Positions 24,925 through 33,365 of a stretch of DNA of 64,000 nucleotides are shown here, in pieces. Numbering within the stretch: position 1 is the first letter of the stretch; each line of letters begins with the position of its first letter. The notes below the pieces were generated by a model, which worked only from the letters and a program-made list of their open reading frames with translations, searched no databases and was not told the DNA's origin. Position numbers and translations under genes: made by a program. The stretch spans positions 1-64,000 of the forward strand of contig CAYUYJ010000008.1 in assembly GCA_964449325.1 (NCBI GenBank), written 5' to 3'. The stretch is from RGIG3002 sp964449325 (GTDB taxonomy: Bacteria > Bacillota > Clostridia > Lachnospirales > Lachnospiraceae).

Positions 24925-26340
24925 TTATTTGCAAACAGCAGACATAGCTTCATATAAGGCTGCTGCTGCTTCGTCTACGCTGTAATCACCGTAGCTTAAT
25001 CCACTGAATACATCAGCATAAGCAGATGTTTCACCCTTTAAGGATGCATCATCAAATTTCGGGCTGAAAGAGTATTTGCTTGCTGCAAGAACTTTTTCAT
25101 GAGCCTCTGCGATAACCGGATCAAGAGCATCTGCTGCTTTTAATGTCTCATAAGCAACGTTAGACTGCGGTACACCTCTCTGTGTTCCTAAGATAGTAAT
25201 ACCTTCCGGATCGTTCATTAAGAAGTTTACTAACATAGCTGCTTCATGAGGATGTTCAGATGTACTTGTAATAGCTAAAGCCATGGAAACTTTTGTAAAT
25301 ACACCTGTATCAGCTCCGCCAAGGTCTGTGAATTCTTCACCAACTACTAATTCGCGAGCATCACCAAGTGCGCTGATGTATTTGCCCGGTGCGGAATCCC
25401 ATTCAAGGATACCTGCATATTTACCGCTGATGAATTTTTCGTTTACATCGAAGCTTGCTGCTGCATCACCGTCAATTGTTTTGATAGACGGAATTGCATG
25501 TGCATCTTCTAAGGACTGGATGAATTCCAAACCTGCTTTTAATTCTTCTTCTGTAGCGTTTAAAGTACCGTCTGCAGAAATAATTTCTTTACCGTAGTTA
25601 GACTGATACCAGAATGTCATAAGAATCATTCTGTCATAGTGGTTAATTGCTAACGGATAGTAATCATCGCCTAATTTTTCTTTAAATGTCTGTCCGGCTG
25701 CTTTCAATTCTTCTACAGTAGTAGGAATTGCGATACCAGCCTCATCAAATGTTGTCTTATCCCAGTAGCAGATACGTCCTGTCATAGATACAGGAATTGC
25801 TGCCTGACCACCCTTGGAATCTTTACACATATCAAGATACTGCTGATCCCACTGACTCAAGTCAAGAACATCGGATACTGTGTTCAAGTCAACGAAAGTT
25901 GTTCCGTCGGCATCATAATCTGCAATCCAGTTAGAACCGATCTGAGTTACATCTGCACCTGTTCCTGACTGATATTCAAGAGCTCTTGCTGTTTCCCAGT
26001 CAGTCCATGCACCGTAGTTTACTTCAACTGTGATTCCCGGATACTTAGCCATGAATGCATCTACTGCTGCTAAAGTAGCTTCATGTCTGGAGTCACCGCC
26101 CCACCAGTCGAATTTGATGGTACATTCTTCGTATGTAACATCTCCTGCTGCATCATCTGTTGTTTCTGCAGTTGTTTCTGCAGTTGTTTCTGCTGTTGTT
26201 TCTGCTGTTGTCTCTGCAGTTGTTTCTGCTGTTGTCTCTGCTGTGGATTCTGTAGTTGTTTCTTTAGAACCACATGCTGCCATAGACAATACCATTACAG
26301 ATGCAAGACCTAAGCTTAAAAACTTTTTCATTCTTTTCAT
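24925..26340 (-). CDS. Carbohydrate ABC transporter substrate-binding lipoprotein
   Basis: A 471-residue lipoprotein. The signal peptide ends in a lipobox with Cys23 (SMAACGSK). A Thr/Ala/Glu linker of repeated ETTA units at about residues 27-62 follows, then a family-1 solute-binding domain (IKFDWWGGDSRHEATLAAVDAF at about 73-94). It would capture oligosaccharides at the membrane face for the two permeases downstream. The gene has its own promoter region with a LacI-type palindrome and is followed by a strong terminator. The linker is encoded by 12-bp tandem repeats and may vary in length between strains. Confidence 0.93.
   Translation of the reverse strand: MKRMKKFLSLGLASVMVLSMAACGSKETTTESTAETTAETTAETTAETTAETTAETTAETTDDAAGDVTYEECTIKFDWWGGDSRHEATLAAVDAFMAKYPGITVEVNYGAWTDWETARALEYQSGTGADVTQIGSNWIADYDADGTTFVDLNTVSDVLDLSQWDQQYLDMCKDSKGGQAAIPVSMTGRICYWDKTTFDEAGIAIPTTVEELKAAGQTFKEKLGDDYYPLAINHYDRMILMTFWYQSNYGKEIISADGTLNATEEELKAGLEFIQSLEDAHAIPSIKTIDGDAAASFDVNEKFISGKYAGILEWDSAPGKYISALGDARELVVGEEFTDLGGADTGVFTKVSMALAITSTSEHPHEAAMLVNFLMNDPEGITILGTQRGVPQSNVAYETLKAADALDPVIAEAHEKVLAASKYSFSPKFDDASLKGETSAYADVFSGLSYGDYSVDEAAAALYEAMSAVCK
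26160..26255 (-). repeat. 12-bp tandem repeat encoding the ETTA linker
   Basis: About eight units of TTGTTTCTGCAG (plus-strand sense; minus strand encodes Glu-Thr-Thr-Ala) lie head to tail inside the binding-protein gene. Units differ by one or two bases (CAG/CTG, TTT/TCT), and the last is degenerate. The unit length is a multiple of three, so gain or loss keeps the frame. Confidence 0.9.
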
Positions 26341-26373
26341 CTTTTCCTCTCCTATTCAAAAAGTATTAATTTT

Positions 26374-26406
26374 TGTAAGCACATGTAAGTGCTTACATTG
26401 ATTGTA
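26374..26406 (-). promoter_or_regulatory. LacI-type operator at the binding-protein promoter
   Basis: TGTAAGTGCTTACA (26384-26397) is a near-perfect palindrome. TGTAAGCAC (26374-26382) and GTGCTTACA (26389-26397) also form a 9-bp inverted repeat, so 1.5 sites overlap. On the minus strand a TACAAT -10 candidate (26401-26406) lies immediately upstream, placing the operator over the transcription start. The same palindrome occurs near uxaB and the LacI gene. Confidence 0.7.
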
Positions 26407-26556
26407 ACACAACCCTCCAAAAAATGCACTATTTTTTTTCATTTTTTTTATTTTTTTTATTTATTATTCTGTTCCATTTTGTGTAAACTGGAAAAAGTAA
26501 CCATAAAATGAACAAAACTACACTATTCCTTATTCATTTTTACAAAAAGTATCATT

Positions 26557-27396
26557 CTAAGCGTTTTCCCATTGCTTTTGAATAAATTCTTTTGCCCATA
26601 CCGCATTGTCCGGATTGGTATTTTCCAATGTAACATGAATGTATGGCTTTTCATTCTTGATAAATCGGATAATATCGGTATAATCCATCATACCGGTTCC
26701 TGCCGCAACCGATACCAGTGTGCTCTCTTCTACCCGAAAATCTTTGATATGAACTACATCCACAGCATCGCCCAGTACTTCGATTGCTTCTTTAATAATA
26801 GCCTCTCTGTTCTGATAGTTTGAAATATGAAGCAAATTCACCGGATCCAAAATAATACGGAGATTCGGGGATGCAATTTCATCCAACACTCGCCTTGCAC
26901 GTAAGGGGTTACATACAATATGCGTAAATACCGGTTCAATTGCCAGAATCACGCCCATTTTTTCCGCATATTCCACAACCGGTCTTAAATTTGTGATAAA
27001 CGTCTCCAATGCTTCCTCACTGTGGCTTCGTCCTTCCTCGTAAGTATAGGTTTCATTCGGATTACCGGTTTCCGTTCCTACCACTCCGCAGCCTAATATA
27101 GAAGCGAACCGGATATGGGATAAATATCTTTCTGTCACACTCTTAAGTTTTTCTTCATTCGGATTTGCCAGATTCAAATAGCAGCCAAGTACCGCAATAT
27201 CCACGTCATTTTTCCGAAACAGATTTTTCAGATACATGGCAAAGCCGGGTGTCAGTGCACTATCCGCTACCGAATAGTCCGATATCACCTTGGATAACGC
27301 CAGATGAGCACAGGTAAATCCCTGCTCCTTTACATTTTTTACTCTTTCCTCCAAAGGCAGCTGTTTCGTATCATGTAAACGTATTCCAATCTGCAT
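26557..27396 (-). CDS. TIM-barrel sugar (phosphate) isomerase/epimerase family protein
   Basis: A 279-residue AP-endonuclease-2/xylose-isomerase-like TIM barrel. Metal-binding residues expected at the strand ends are seen as the Glu of LAIEPV, the Asp of IILDPVN, the His of VHIKDF and the Glu of VTLENT. Such proteins isomerise or epimerise sugars or sugar phosphates; the exact substrate cannot be read off. It is the last gene of the uxaB-uxaA-GH28 operon, 32 nt after GH28, so a sugar released from pectin side chains or a galacturonate derivative is plausible. Confidence 0.82.
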   Translation of the reverse strand: MQIGIRLHDTKQLPLEERVKNVKEQGFTCAHLALSKVISDYSVADSALTPGFAMYLKNLFRKNDVDIAVLGCYLNLANPNEEKLKSVTERYLSHIRFASILGCGVVGTETGNPNETYTYEEGRSHSEEALETFITNLRPVVEYAEKMGVILAIEPVFTHIVCNPLRARRVLDEIASPNLRIILDPVNLLHISNYQNREAIIKEAIEVLGDAVDVVHIKDFRVEESTLVSVAAGTGMMDYTDIIRFIKNEKPYIHVTLENTNPDNAVWAKEFIQKQWENA

Positions 27397-27428
27397 AGCT
27401 TTTCCTCAGCTTTCTTTTTCTTTTCCTG

Positions 27429-28982
27429 TTATCTTTCCAGCGCATCAATATGCAGTAATTTTTCTGCTTCGCCGTCCTGTCCGCTTACGGTTACATTTTT
27501 CATCGTCAGCTTTTCTACATTGGATGCAAAAATTCCCCGTCTGCTGCACTCCTCTACGCCTTCTGCCATTGCCGGGAAGCCCGACTTCGGATTGTCCGCG
27601 TAATCAAACCGGATATTTTCCATATAAATTTCTTCTATCTTTTTCTCCGGCAGACCCTCAAAATAGGCCGCTGCCACATGGCAGTTTCTGCATTCCAGAT
27701 TGCGGAATACAAGCTTTCTGATTACCGGAGTTCTTTCATCCACCGGATAAGGCTCTCTGGACTGTACATACTCTGTTTTTCCGTCCGCATCACAAAAATA
27801 GAAACTGTTTACCACTAACGGAGTCATCACATGATCCATTTTCAAATTTTGGAAGATAATACCATCCAATACAGAATCCTCTCCCCGACCACGTCTCGTT
27901 TTTACCCGTAAGCCTCTGTCCGTATGTCTGAAAATGCAGTCCTCCGCAATCAGATTTTTCACTCCGCCGGCACTTTCACTGCCTACGGTTACTGCGCCAT
28001 GCCCGTTCTCCATCAGACATTGACGAATTGTTATATTCTCGGAAGGCGTTTTGTATTTTTTACCCATATAAATCTTTCCTGATTTTACTGCAATACAGTC
28101 ATCTCCCAGAGAGAAACGAACGCCCTCTATGATAACGTCCTTGCAGGATTCCGGGTCAAGTCCGTCCGTATTCGGAGAATTACTTGGATTTTCCACAACC
28201 GTATTATAAAAAGCAAGCTGATTACTGAAAAACGGATGAATGGTCCATGACGGACTGTCATGCAGTTTCAATCCCTGTACGGTCACGTTATTACAATGAT
28301 TCAAAAATAACATTCTGGGCCGGAATGCTCCTACCATTACTTTCACATCATGCCACCAGTTTTCCATGGAAGCGTTTCCATCAATACTTCCTTCTCCGTA
28401 AATCACTACATTTTCTACATAAAGTCCTGTGATAATTCCCGCAAACATAGGATACGGGTCGCCCTCCCATGTACCGAGATGATATTCATCCGCTTTATCA
28501 TAGCTTTCTACTTTTCCGGGGAGGATAGGATAGTGCCATCTGTCATTATCTGCCAGAAGCTTTGCCCCTTTGGCAATTTCCAGTATCAGATTACTCTTTA
28601 AGAACAGAGAAGTAATCTTATAAACACCTGCCGGAATCAGCACCCTGCCGTCCTTAGGGCATGCCAAAATTGCAGCCTGCAGAAACGGAGTGTCATTCGA
28701 CACCCCATCTCCTTTTGCTCCAAAATCTTTTACATTCAAGGTTACAAACTCATAATTTGTTTTGAAGGAAACCTTTCCTGCCTCCTTTTCCCCATCCATC
28801 ACTTTTACTTCATAGTCCGTTTCCGGCTCCAGATCATAAACGGATGTAATAACCTGTTCTGTATCCTTGTATGTTTCTCCGTTAATCACGAGGGAATATT
28901 TCTTTTCAGTGAAATAAACTCCACCGTCTGCTATTTCAATGACAGCACTCCTGGCTGTCTTCATCAATAATTTTATTTCCAC
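27429..28982 (-). CDS. GH28 polygalacturonase, probably exo-acting and intracellular
   Basis: The 517-residue protein begins with a fibronectin-III-like region (about 1-80), followed by VKDFGAKGDGVSNDT and a right-handed beta-helix. All GH28 motifs are present: NTDG at 271-274, GDDC with Asp294 and Asp295, GHG at 327-329 and RVK at 359-361. The N-terminal FnIII-like domain is typical of bacterial exo-polygalacturonosidases. There is no signal peptide, so it should shorten imported oligogalacturonides to galacturonate for UxaC, UxaB and UxaA. It starts 18 nt after uxaA in the same operon. Confidence 0.94.
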   Translation of the reverse strand: MEIKLLMKTARSAVIEIADGGVYFTEKKYSLVINGETYKDTEQVITSVYDLEPETDYEVKVMDGEKEAGKVSFKTNYEFVTLNVKDFGAKGDGVSNDTPFLQAAILACPKDGRVLIPAGVYKITSLFLKSNLILEIAKGAKLLADNDRWHYPILPGKVESYDKADEYHLGTWEGDPYPMFAGIITGLYVENVVIYGEGSIDGNASMENWWHDVKVMVGAFRPRMLFLNHCNNVTVQGLKLHDSPSWTIHPFFSNQLAFYNTVVENPSNSPNTDGLDPESCKDVIIEGVRFSLGDDCIAVKSGKIYMGKKYKTPSENITIRQCLMENGHGAVTVGSESAGGVKNLIAEDCIFRHTDRGLRVKTRRGRGEDSVLDGIIFQNLKMDHVMTPLVVNSFYFCDADGKTEYVQSREPYPVDERTPVIRKLVFRNLECRNCHVAAAYFEGLPEKKIEEIYMENIRFDYADNPKSGFPAMAEGVEECSRRGIFASNVEKLTMKNVTVSGQDGEAEKLLHIDALER

Positions 28983-29000
28983 AGTAGACTCGTTCCTTTC

Positions 29001-30482
29001 TTATAGGGTAACACCTTGTTTGAAAATTGCCATATCATGGAAACCTGCCTCTTCGCTGCGAACCTTTTTGCCGGAAGCTACTTCTACCACATAATCAAAA
29101 AGCTTTTCTGCAGTTTCGTTCATATCCGCATCTTCCACCAGTACTCCGGCATTAAAATCAATCCAATTGGATTTCTTTCCCGCAAGTGCAGAATTACTGG
29201 AAATCTTCACGGTAGGTACCGGAGAAGCAAAGGGAGTTCCCCGTCCGGTAGTAAAGAGAACAATGTGTGCCCCGGAAGCCGCCAGTGCCGTTGCGGCAAC
29301 CAAATCATTTCCCGGTGCGCTAAGCAGGTTCAGTCCTCTTGCCTCCACCCTCTCTCCATAAGCAAGTACCCCTCTTACCGGAGCAGAACCGGATTTCTGG
29401 GTACAGCCAAGGGATTTATCTTCCAGTGTGGAAATACCACCCTTTTTATTCCCCGGAGAAGGATTTTCATAAATTGTCTGATTATGACTGGTAAAATAAT
29501 TTTTAAAATCATTAATTAAATCTACGGTTTTTTCAAAAAGCTGCTCGTCTGCGCAGCGATTCATCAACAACGTTTCCGCACCGAACATCTCCGGTACCTC
29601 GGTCAGAATCGTGGTGCCCTTCTTGGAAATTAAAAGATCGGAGAACTTACCCACAAGCGGATTTGCGGTAATACCGGAAAATCCGTCACTTCCGCCGCAT
29701 TTCAATCCCACAATCAGTTTGCTTACACTAATCGGTTCCCGTTCAAACCCGGAAGCGTAATCAATCAGTTCCTCCAAAAGTGCAAGTCCGTCTGCCATTT
29801 CATCTTCGCTTTCCTGACAGACAAGGAATTTCACGCGGTCACTGTCATATTCGCCGATGTAATCCTTTAATACATCAATATTGCTGTTTTCACAGCCCAG
29901 GCCCAGTACCAGAACACCGCCTGCATTCGGATGATGAATCAAATCAGCAAGAATCTGTCTTGTATGTTCCTGGTCATCGCCCATCTGAGAGCAACCGTAA
30001 GGATGCGGAAATGCAATCACCTCTTCCACGCTTCCCTTCACCTTTGCCGTAGCTGCCTTTGCCATCGCAGTAGCAATGTTGTTGACACAGCCCACCGTAG
30101 GCACAATCCAAATCTCATTTCTGACACCGGCTTTTCCGTCCTTACGCAAGAATCCCATAAAGGTACGTTCTTCGCTTTCCCCTTCCTTTGCCCCCACAGG
30201 CTCATAGGTATAGGAAAGCAAATCGCCCAATGCCGTTTTTACATTATGGGTGTGAATCCACTGTCCTTTCTTAATGTCCTCTTTGGCACATCCTATCTGA
30301 CAGCCATATTTGATAACCGGCTCTCCTGCCGCAATATCACGGATTGCCATTTTATGTCCGGCAGGTACTTCGTCTGCCGCAGCTATCTGCTCACCGGCAA
30401 TCGTGACGGTTTCTCCTGCTGCAATCACCTTTAAAGCAACAATTACGTTATCGTCTTCATGAATTTTGATGAAATTCTGCAT
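29001..30482 (-). CDS. uxaA: Altronate dehydratase
   Basis: UxaA dehydrates D-altronate to 2-keto-3-deoxy-D-gluconate. The 493-residue protein has an N-terminal SAF domain (about 1-85, ending GQWIHTHNVKTAL) and the long C-terminal domain with FPHPYGCSQMGDD (about 155), GLGCENSN, LKCGGSDGFSGITANP and a final TTGRGTP segment. Cysteine-rich metal or iron-sulfur ligands are conserved. Full length is normal. It lies 13 nt after uxaB. Kinase and aldolase for the product are not in the window. Confidence 0.95.
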   Translation of the reverse strand: MQNFIKIHEDDNVIVALKVIAAGETVTIAGEQIAAADEVPAGHKMAIRDIAAGEPVIKYGCQIGCAKEDIKKGQWIHTHNVKTALGDLLSYTYEPVGAKEGESEERTFMGFLRKDGKAGVRNEIWIVPTVGCVNNIATAMAKAATAKVKGSVEEVIAFPHPYGCSQMGDDQEHTRQILADLIHHPNAGGVLVLGLGCENSNIDVLKDYIGEYDSDRVKFLVCQESEDEMADGLALLEELIDYASGFEREPISVSKLIVGLKCGGSDGFSGITANPLVGKFSDLLISKKGTTILTEVPEMFGAETLLMNRCADEQLFEKTVDLINDFKNYFTSHNQTIYENPSPGNKKGGISTLEDKSLGCTQKSGSAPVRGVLAYGERVEARGLNLLSAPGNDLVAATALAASGAHIVLFTTGRGTPFASPVPTVKISSNSALAGKKSNWIDFNAGVLVEDADMNETAEKLFDYVVEVASGKKVRSEEAGFHDMAIFKQGVTL

Positions 30483-30495
30483 ACGCTCCTCCAGA

Positions 30496-31956
30496 CTAAA
30501 AGTTTTTCTCCATTGCTTTTCTCATTCCGAGAGTTTTGATATCATCCAGATAGGAAACCATCTTTTCTTCCACACCGGCAAGCGCACTTAAATCCTGTCC
30601 CCAGAAGCTTTCATTAGAAAGGAACGCGTGTACAAATTCTTTTGTTTCCTTCTGACTGTTGTCACGGAAAAATTCCAGAACCGGCATATCATCCAGAATG
30701 TTGTATTCCTGTCCGTCTCTGTGACCGATTAATGCTTTCTCTCTGATTTCCGTACCGGTATAGAATGCCATTAATGCTGCCAGTGAGAAAGTCAAATGAA
30801 CCGGAATTTCTTTTTTCTCTTCTATGTAACCCAAAAAGCTTGGCATACATCTTGCTCTCCATTTGGAAACGGAATTCAGTGCGATGGAAAGCAACGCATG
30901 TTTTACATACGGATTGTTGAAACGGGTAATTACTGCTTCAGCAAAGTCTGTCAAATCCTGTTTCGGCAAAGTCAGCGTAGGAATGACTTCGTCAAAAATA
31001 GTTTTATACATAAAGTTATAAATCAGTTCGTCTTTCATGGATTCCAATACAATATCGTTACCTGCAAGATAAGAAGCAAGAACGAAAGAAGTATGTGCAC
31101 CGTTTAAGATACGTACCTTTCTCTGCTTGTAAGGCTTCTGGTTATCCGTATAAATAACCGGAAGTCCGGCTTTGTCAAGCGGGAATTCTGCGCTGATATC
31201 CTTGGGACATTCGATAACCCAGAGTGCAAAGGGTTCGCCGGTAACAATCAATTCATCCTTGTAACCCCATTCTTCCCAAAGTTTTGTATCTTCATCCTTC
31301 GGATAACCGGTAATAATGCGGTCTACCAGAGTAGAGCAGAAAATACACGCTTCATTCAACCAGTTTACGAAGCCCTCTTCCAGCTTCCAAAGTTCTGCAA
31401 ACTGTAATACACATTTTTTCAGCATAATTCCGTTATCATCAATCAATTCTACCGGAAGCATCACTAACCCTTTGTCTGCTGCACCGTTAAAATGTTTATA
31501 TCTTTCATATAAGAATTTGGTTAACTTACCGGGATAGGTTCTGGGAGGATTCATCTCCAGCTTGTCGGTATCATTATAAACAATACCTGCTTCTGTTGTA
31601 TTGGACACAATATATCTTAAAGAATCTAATTTTGCAAAGTTATTATATTTCTCATATTCACTATAGCAGTCAACTACATCCGCAACACTGGTAACCTGAC
31701 GGTTTAAAACCTTTGCTTCTCCATCCACGATACCGCGCAGGGAAACCGTATACTGACAGTCCTGTGCATGGAATCTTTCCAGAGAACCGAATTCAATAGG
31801 CTTTACCAGTACAATATCTCCGTCAAATTCACCCTTTTCATTGGCAATATCAATCATGTAATCCACAAAACCACGTAAAAAATTACCTTCCCCAAACTGT
31901 AACACTTTTACCTGACGTTCCTTTTTTCCTGTCATGCTTTTGTTCAATAATTCCAT
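30496..31956 (-). CDS. uxaB: Tagaturonate reductase (altronate oxidoreductase)
   Basis: UxaB reduces D-tagaturonate to D-altronate with NADH. The 486-residue mannitol-dehydrogenase-family protein begins with a Rossmann segment (VLQFGEGNFLRGFVDYMID, about 19-37). It contains SNTTEAGI and the KVRILNGAHTSFV catalytic region (about 282-294). Length is right for UxaB rather than the related fructuronate reductase UxdB/UxuB, and the neighbouring uxaA and uxaC support the galacturonate branch. It is the first gene of a four-gene operon with the LacI-type palindrome in its upstream region. Confidence 0.93.
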   Translation of the reverse strand: MELLNKSMTGKKERQVKVLQFGEGNFLRGFVDYMIDIANEKGEFDGDIVLVKPIEFGSLERFHAQDCQYTVSLRGIVDGEAKVLNRQVTSVADVVDCYSEYEKYNNFAKLDSLRYIVSNTTEAGIVYNDTDKLEMNPPRTYPGKLTKFLYERYKHFNGAADKGLVMLPVELIDDNGIMLKKCVLQFAELWKLEEGFVNWLNEACIFCSTLVDRIITGYPKDEDTKLWEEWGYKDELIVTGEPFALWVIECPKDISAEFPLDKAGLPVIYTDNQKPYKQRKVRILNGAHTSFVLASYLAGNDIVLESMKDELIYNFMYKTIFDEVIPTLTLPKQDLTDFAEAVITRFNNPYVKHALLSIALNSVSKWRARCMPSFLGYIEEKKEIPVHLTFSLAALMAFYTGTEIREKALIGHRDGQEYNILDDMPVLEFFRDNSQKETKEFVHAFLSNESFWGQDLSALAGVEEKMVSYLDDIKTLGMRKAMEKNF

Positions 31957-32043
31957 TGTCCCACTCTCCTAATTTCTGCCCTTCTCCGGCTACATACTAA
32001 TTATACTTACGTGTGCAGAGAACTGCCATCCGGGCAGTCTCCT

Positions 32044-32057
32044 TGTAAGCACTTACA
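32044..32057. promoter_or_regulatory. LacI-type operator upstream of uxaB
   Basis: TGTAAGCACTTACA, a palindrome broken only at its two central bases, lies in the 312-nt divergent region between uxaB and the LacI gene. It is about 88 nt from the uxaB ATG. A TATAAT sequence (32000-32005, minus strand) is between it and uxaB. A short hairpin ACTGCC-N5-GGCAGT (32021-32037) follows. Confidence 0.7.
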
Positions 32058-32113
32058 TCTTGATTTTAACGTTATTTTTCTTAATAGTCAATAGAATAAT
32101 CTTGAAAAGATTC

Positions 32114-32142
32114 TTGAATTTACATCCGTCTTGTTATATAAT
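32114..32142 (+). promoter_or_regulatory. Promoter of the LacI-family regulator
   Basis: TTGAAT (32114-32119), 17 bp, TATAAT (32137-32142). A TGTAACTGCTTACA palindrome begins 13 bp downstream of the -10, so the regulator probably limits its own transcription. Confidence 0.65.
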
Positions 32143-32155
32143 CAATGTCAAAGTA

Positions 32156-32169
32156 TGTAACTGCTTACA
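32156..32169. promoter_or_regulatory. LacI-type operator at its own promoter
   Basis: TGTAACTGCTTACA differs by one base per half-site from the copies at 26384 and 32044. It lies at about +7 to +20 of the predicted LacI transcript, a repressing position. Confidence 0.65.
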
Positions 32170-32268
32170 TGTTTTTTTACAAAATAGGAAAATGCTCTTA
32201 TGCAGTGATACTTTTTTACATAAAACACGACACCTATTTTTAATTTGAAGAAGAAACGAGGATTTACG

Positions 32269-33279
32269 ATGACCATTTACGATATTTCGGAAAAAGCGGG
32301 CGTTTCCATCGCTACTGTTTCCAGAGTATTAAACGGTAGCAGCAGTGTCAGTGACAAAACGCGCAAAAAAGTTCTGGCCGTTATGGAGGAATACGATTAT
32401 ACCCCCAATGCATTTGCAAGGGGACTTGGACTAAACACGATGAATACTATCGGTATTCTCTGTGCCGATTCTTCCGACCTGTATCTTGCCAAGGCTGTTT
32501 ACTGCATCGAACAGAGTCTGCGTGCCAATGGCTATGATTCCCTTTTATGTTGTACCGGATATGACTTAAAAAATAAGGAAAAATCTTTAGAGCTTCTGCT
32601 TTCCAAAAAGGTGGACAGCATTATTTTGGTAGGTTCCAATTTTATCGGTGAAAAACCGGAGGACAACAAATACATACGTGAGGCCGCTTTGGAAGTTCCG
32701 ATTATGCTTTTAAATGCCGCCTTGGACAGTACAAATGTTTACAGCATTGTATCCGATGATTACCGCTCTATGTACGAGGCAACCTCCTCTTTGATTTCCT
32801 CCGGTATCCGGGATATTTTATATTTTTATAATTCCAATTCTTACAGCGGAAAGCACAAGCTTTCCGGCTATAAAGCTGCCATGGCGGAAGCAGGCATCAC
32901 CGTCACCCCGTCCATGACACAGTTTTATACAGGCTCTCATGAAGATATTGCCGCCATGACACAGACACTTGTAAACGCTTCCAAGAGAGGTGTCAAATTC
33001 CACGGTGTCATTGCCGCAGACGATAACCTTGCCATGGCAGCCCTAAAATATGCAAAGCTGAAAAATCTGAATATACCGGAGGATCTTTCCATTATCGGTT
33101 ACAATAATTCCATTCTTACAACCTGTTGTGATCCGGAATTAACTTCCATCGACAACAAACTGGAAACCCTCTGCCAGCAACTGATAACTTCTCTCATGGG
33201 TGTCCTTTCGGGCAACGATGTCCCGAAGCGTATTTTGTTTTCGGGAGAACTGGTGAAAAGAGGCACTACCCGCTTTTAG
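32269..33279 (+). CDS. LacI-family transcriptional regulator of the pectin locus
   Basis: The 336-residue protein has an N-terminal helix-turn-helix (TIYDISEKAGVSIATVSRVL, residues 2-21) with the hinge VLAVMEEYDYTPN. A periplasmic-binding-protein-like sensor domain follows (TIGILCADSSDLYL to GVIAADDNLAMAAL). The start at 32269 follows GAGG; an ATG eight codons earlier would add a basic extension of doubtful use. It is divergent from uxaB and followed 86 nt later by uxaC. The sensed ligand is probably galacturonate or a derivative, by context. Confidence 0.9.
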   Translation: MTIYDISEKAGVSIATVSRVLNGSSSVSDKTRKKVLAVMEEYDYTPNAFARGLGLNTMNTIGILCADSSDLYLAKAVYCIEQSLRANGYDSLLCCTGYDLKNKEKSLELLLSKKVDSIILVGSNFIGEKPEDNKYIREAALEVPIMLLNAALDSTNVYSIVSDDYRSMYEATSSLISSGIRDILYFYNSNSYSGKHKLSGYKAAMAEAGITVTPSMTQFYTGSHEDIAAMTQTLVNASKRGVKFHGVIAADDNLAMAALKYAKLKNLNIPEDLSIIGYNNSILTTCCDPELTSIDNKLETLCQQLITSLMGVLSGNDVPKRILFSGELVKRGTTRF

Positions 33280-33365
33280 AAGAAAATCCGTATGACATTG
33301 TTACATTATTTTCATGATATTCTTCATGATAAAAATAGAAAAATATTTAATGGAGGACAACAACT

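Noticed and set aside
26160..26255. The 12-bp tandem repeats could suggest a CRISPR or other non-coding array.
   Set aside because: There are no spacers, and the repeats are in frame within a lipoprotein linker.
26083..26313. A cysteine-rich 76-codon frame on the plus strand.
   Set aside because: It is the frame-shifted complement of the ETTA tandem repeat, so its Cys-Phe repeats are an artefact.
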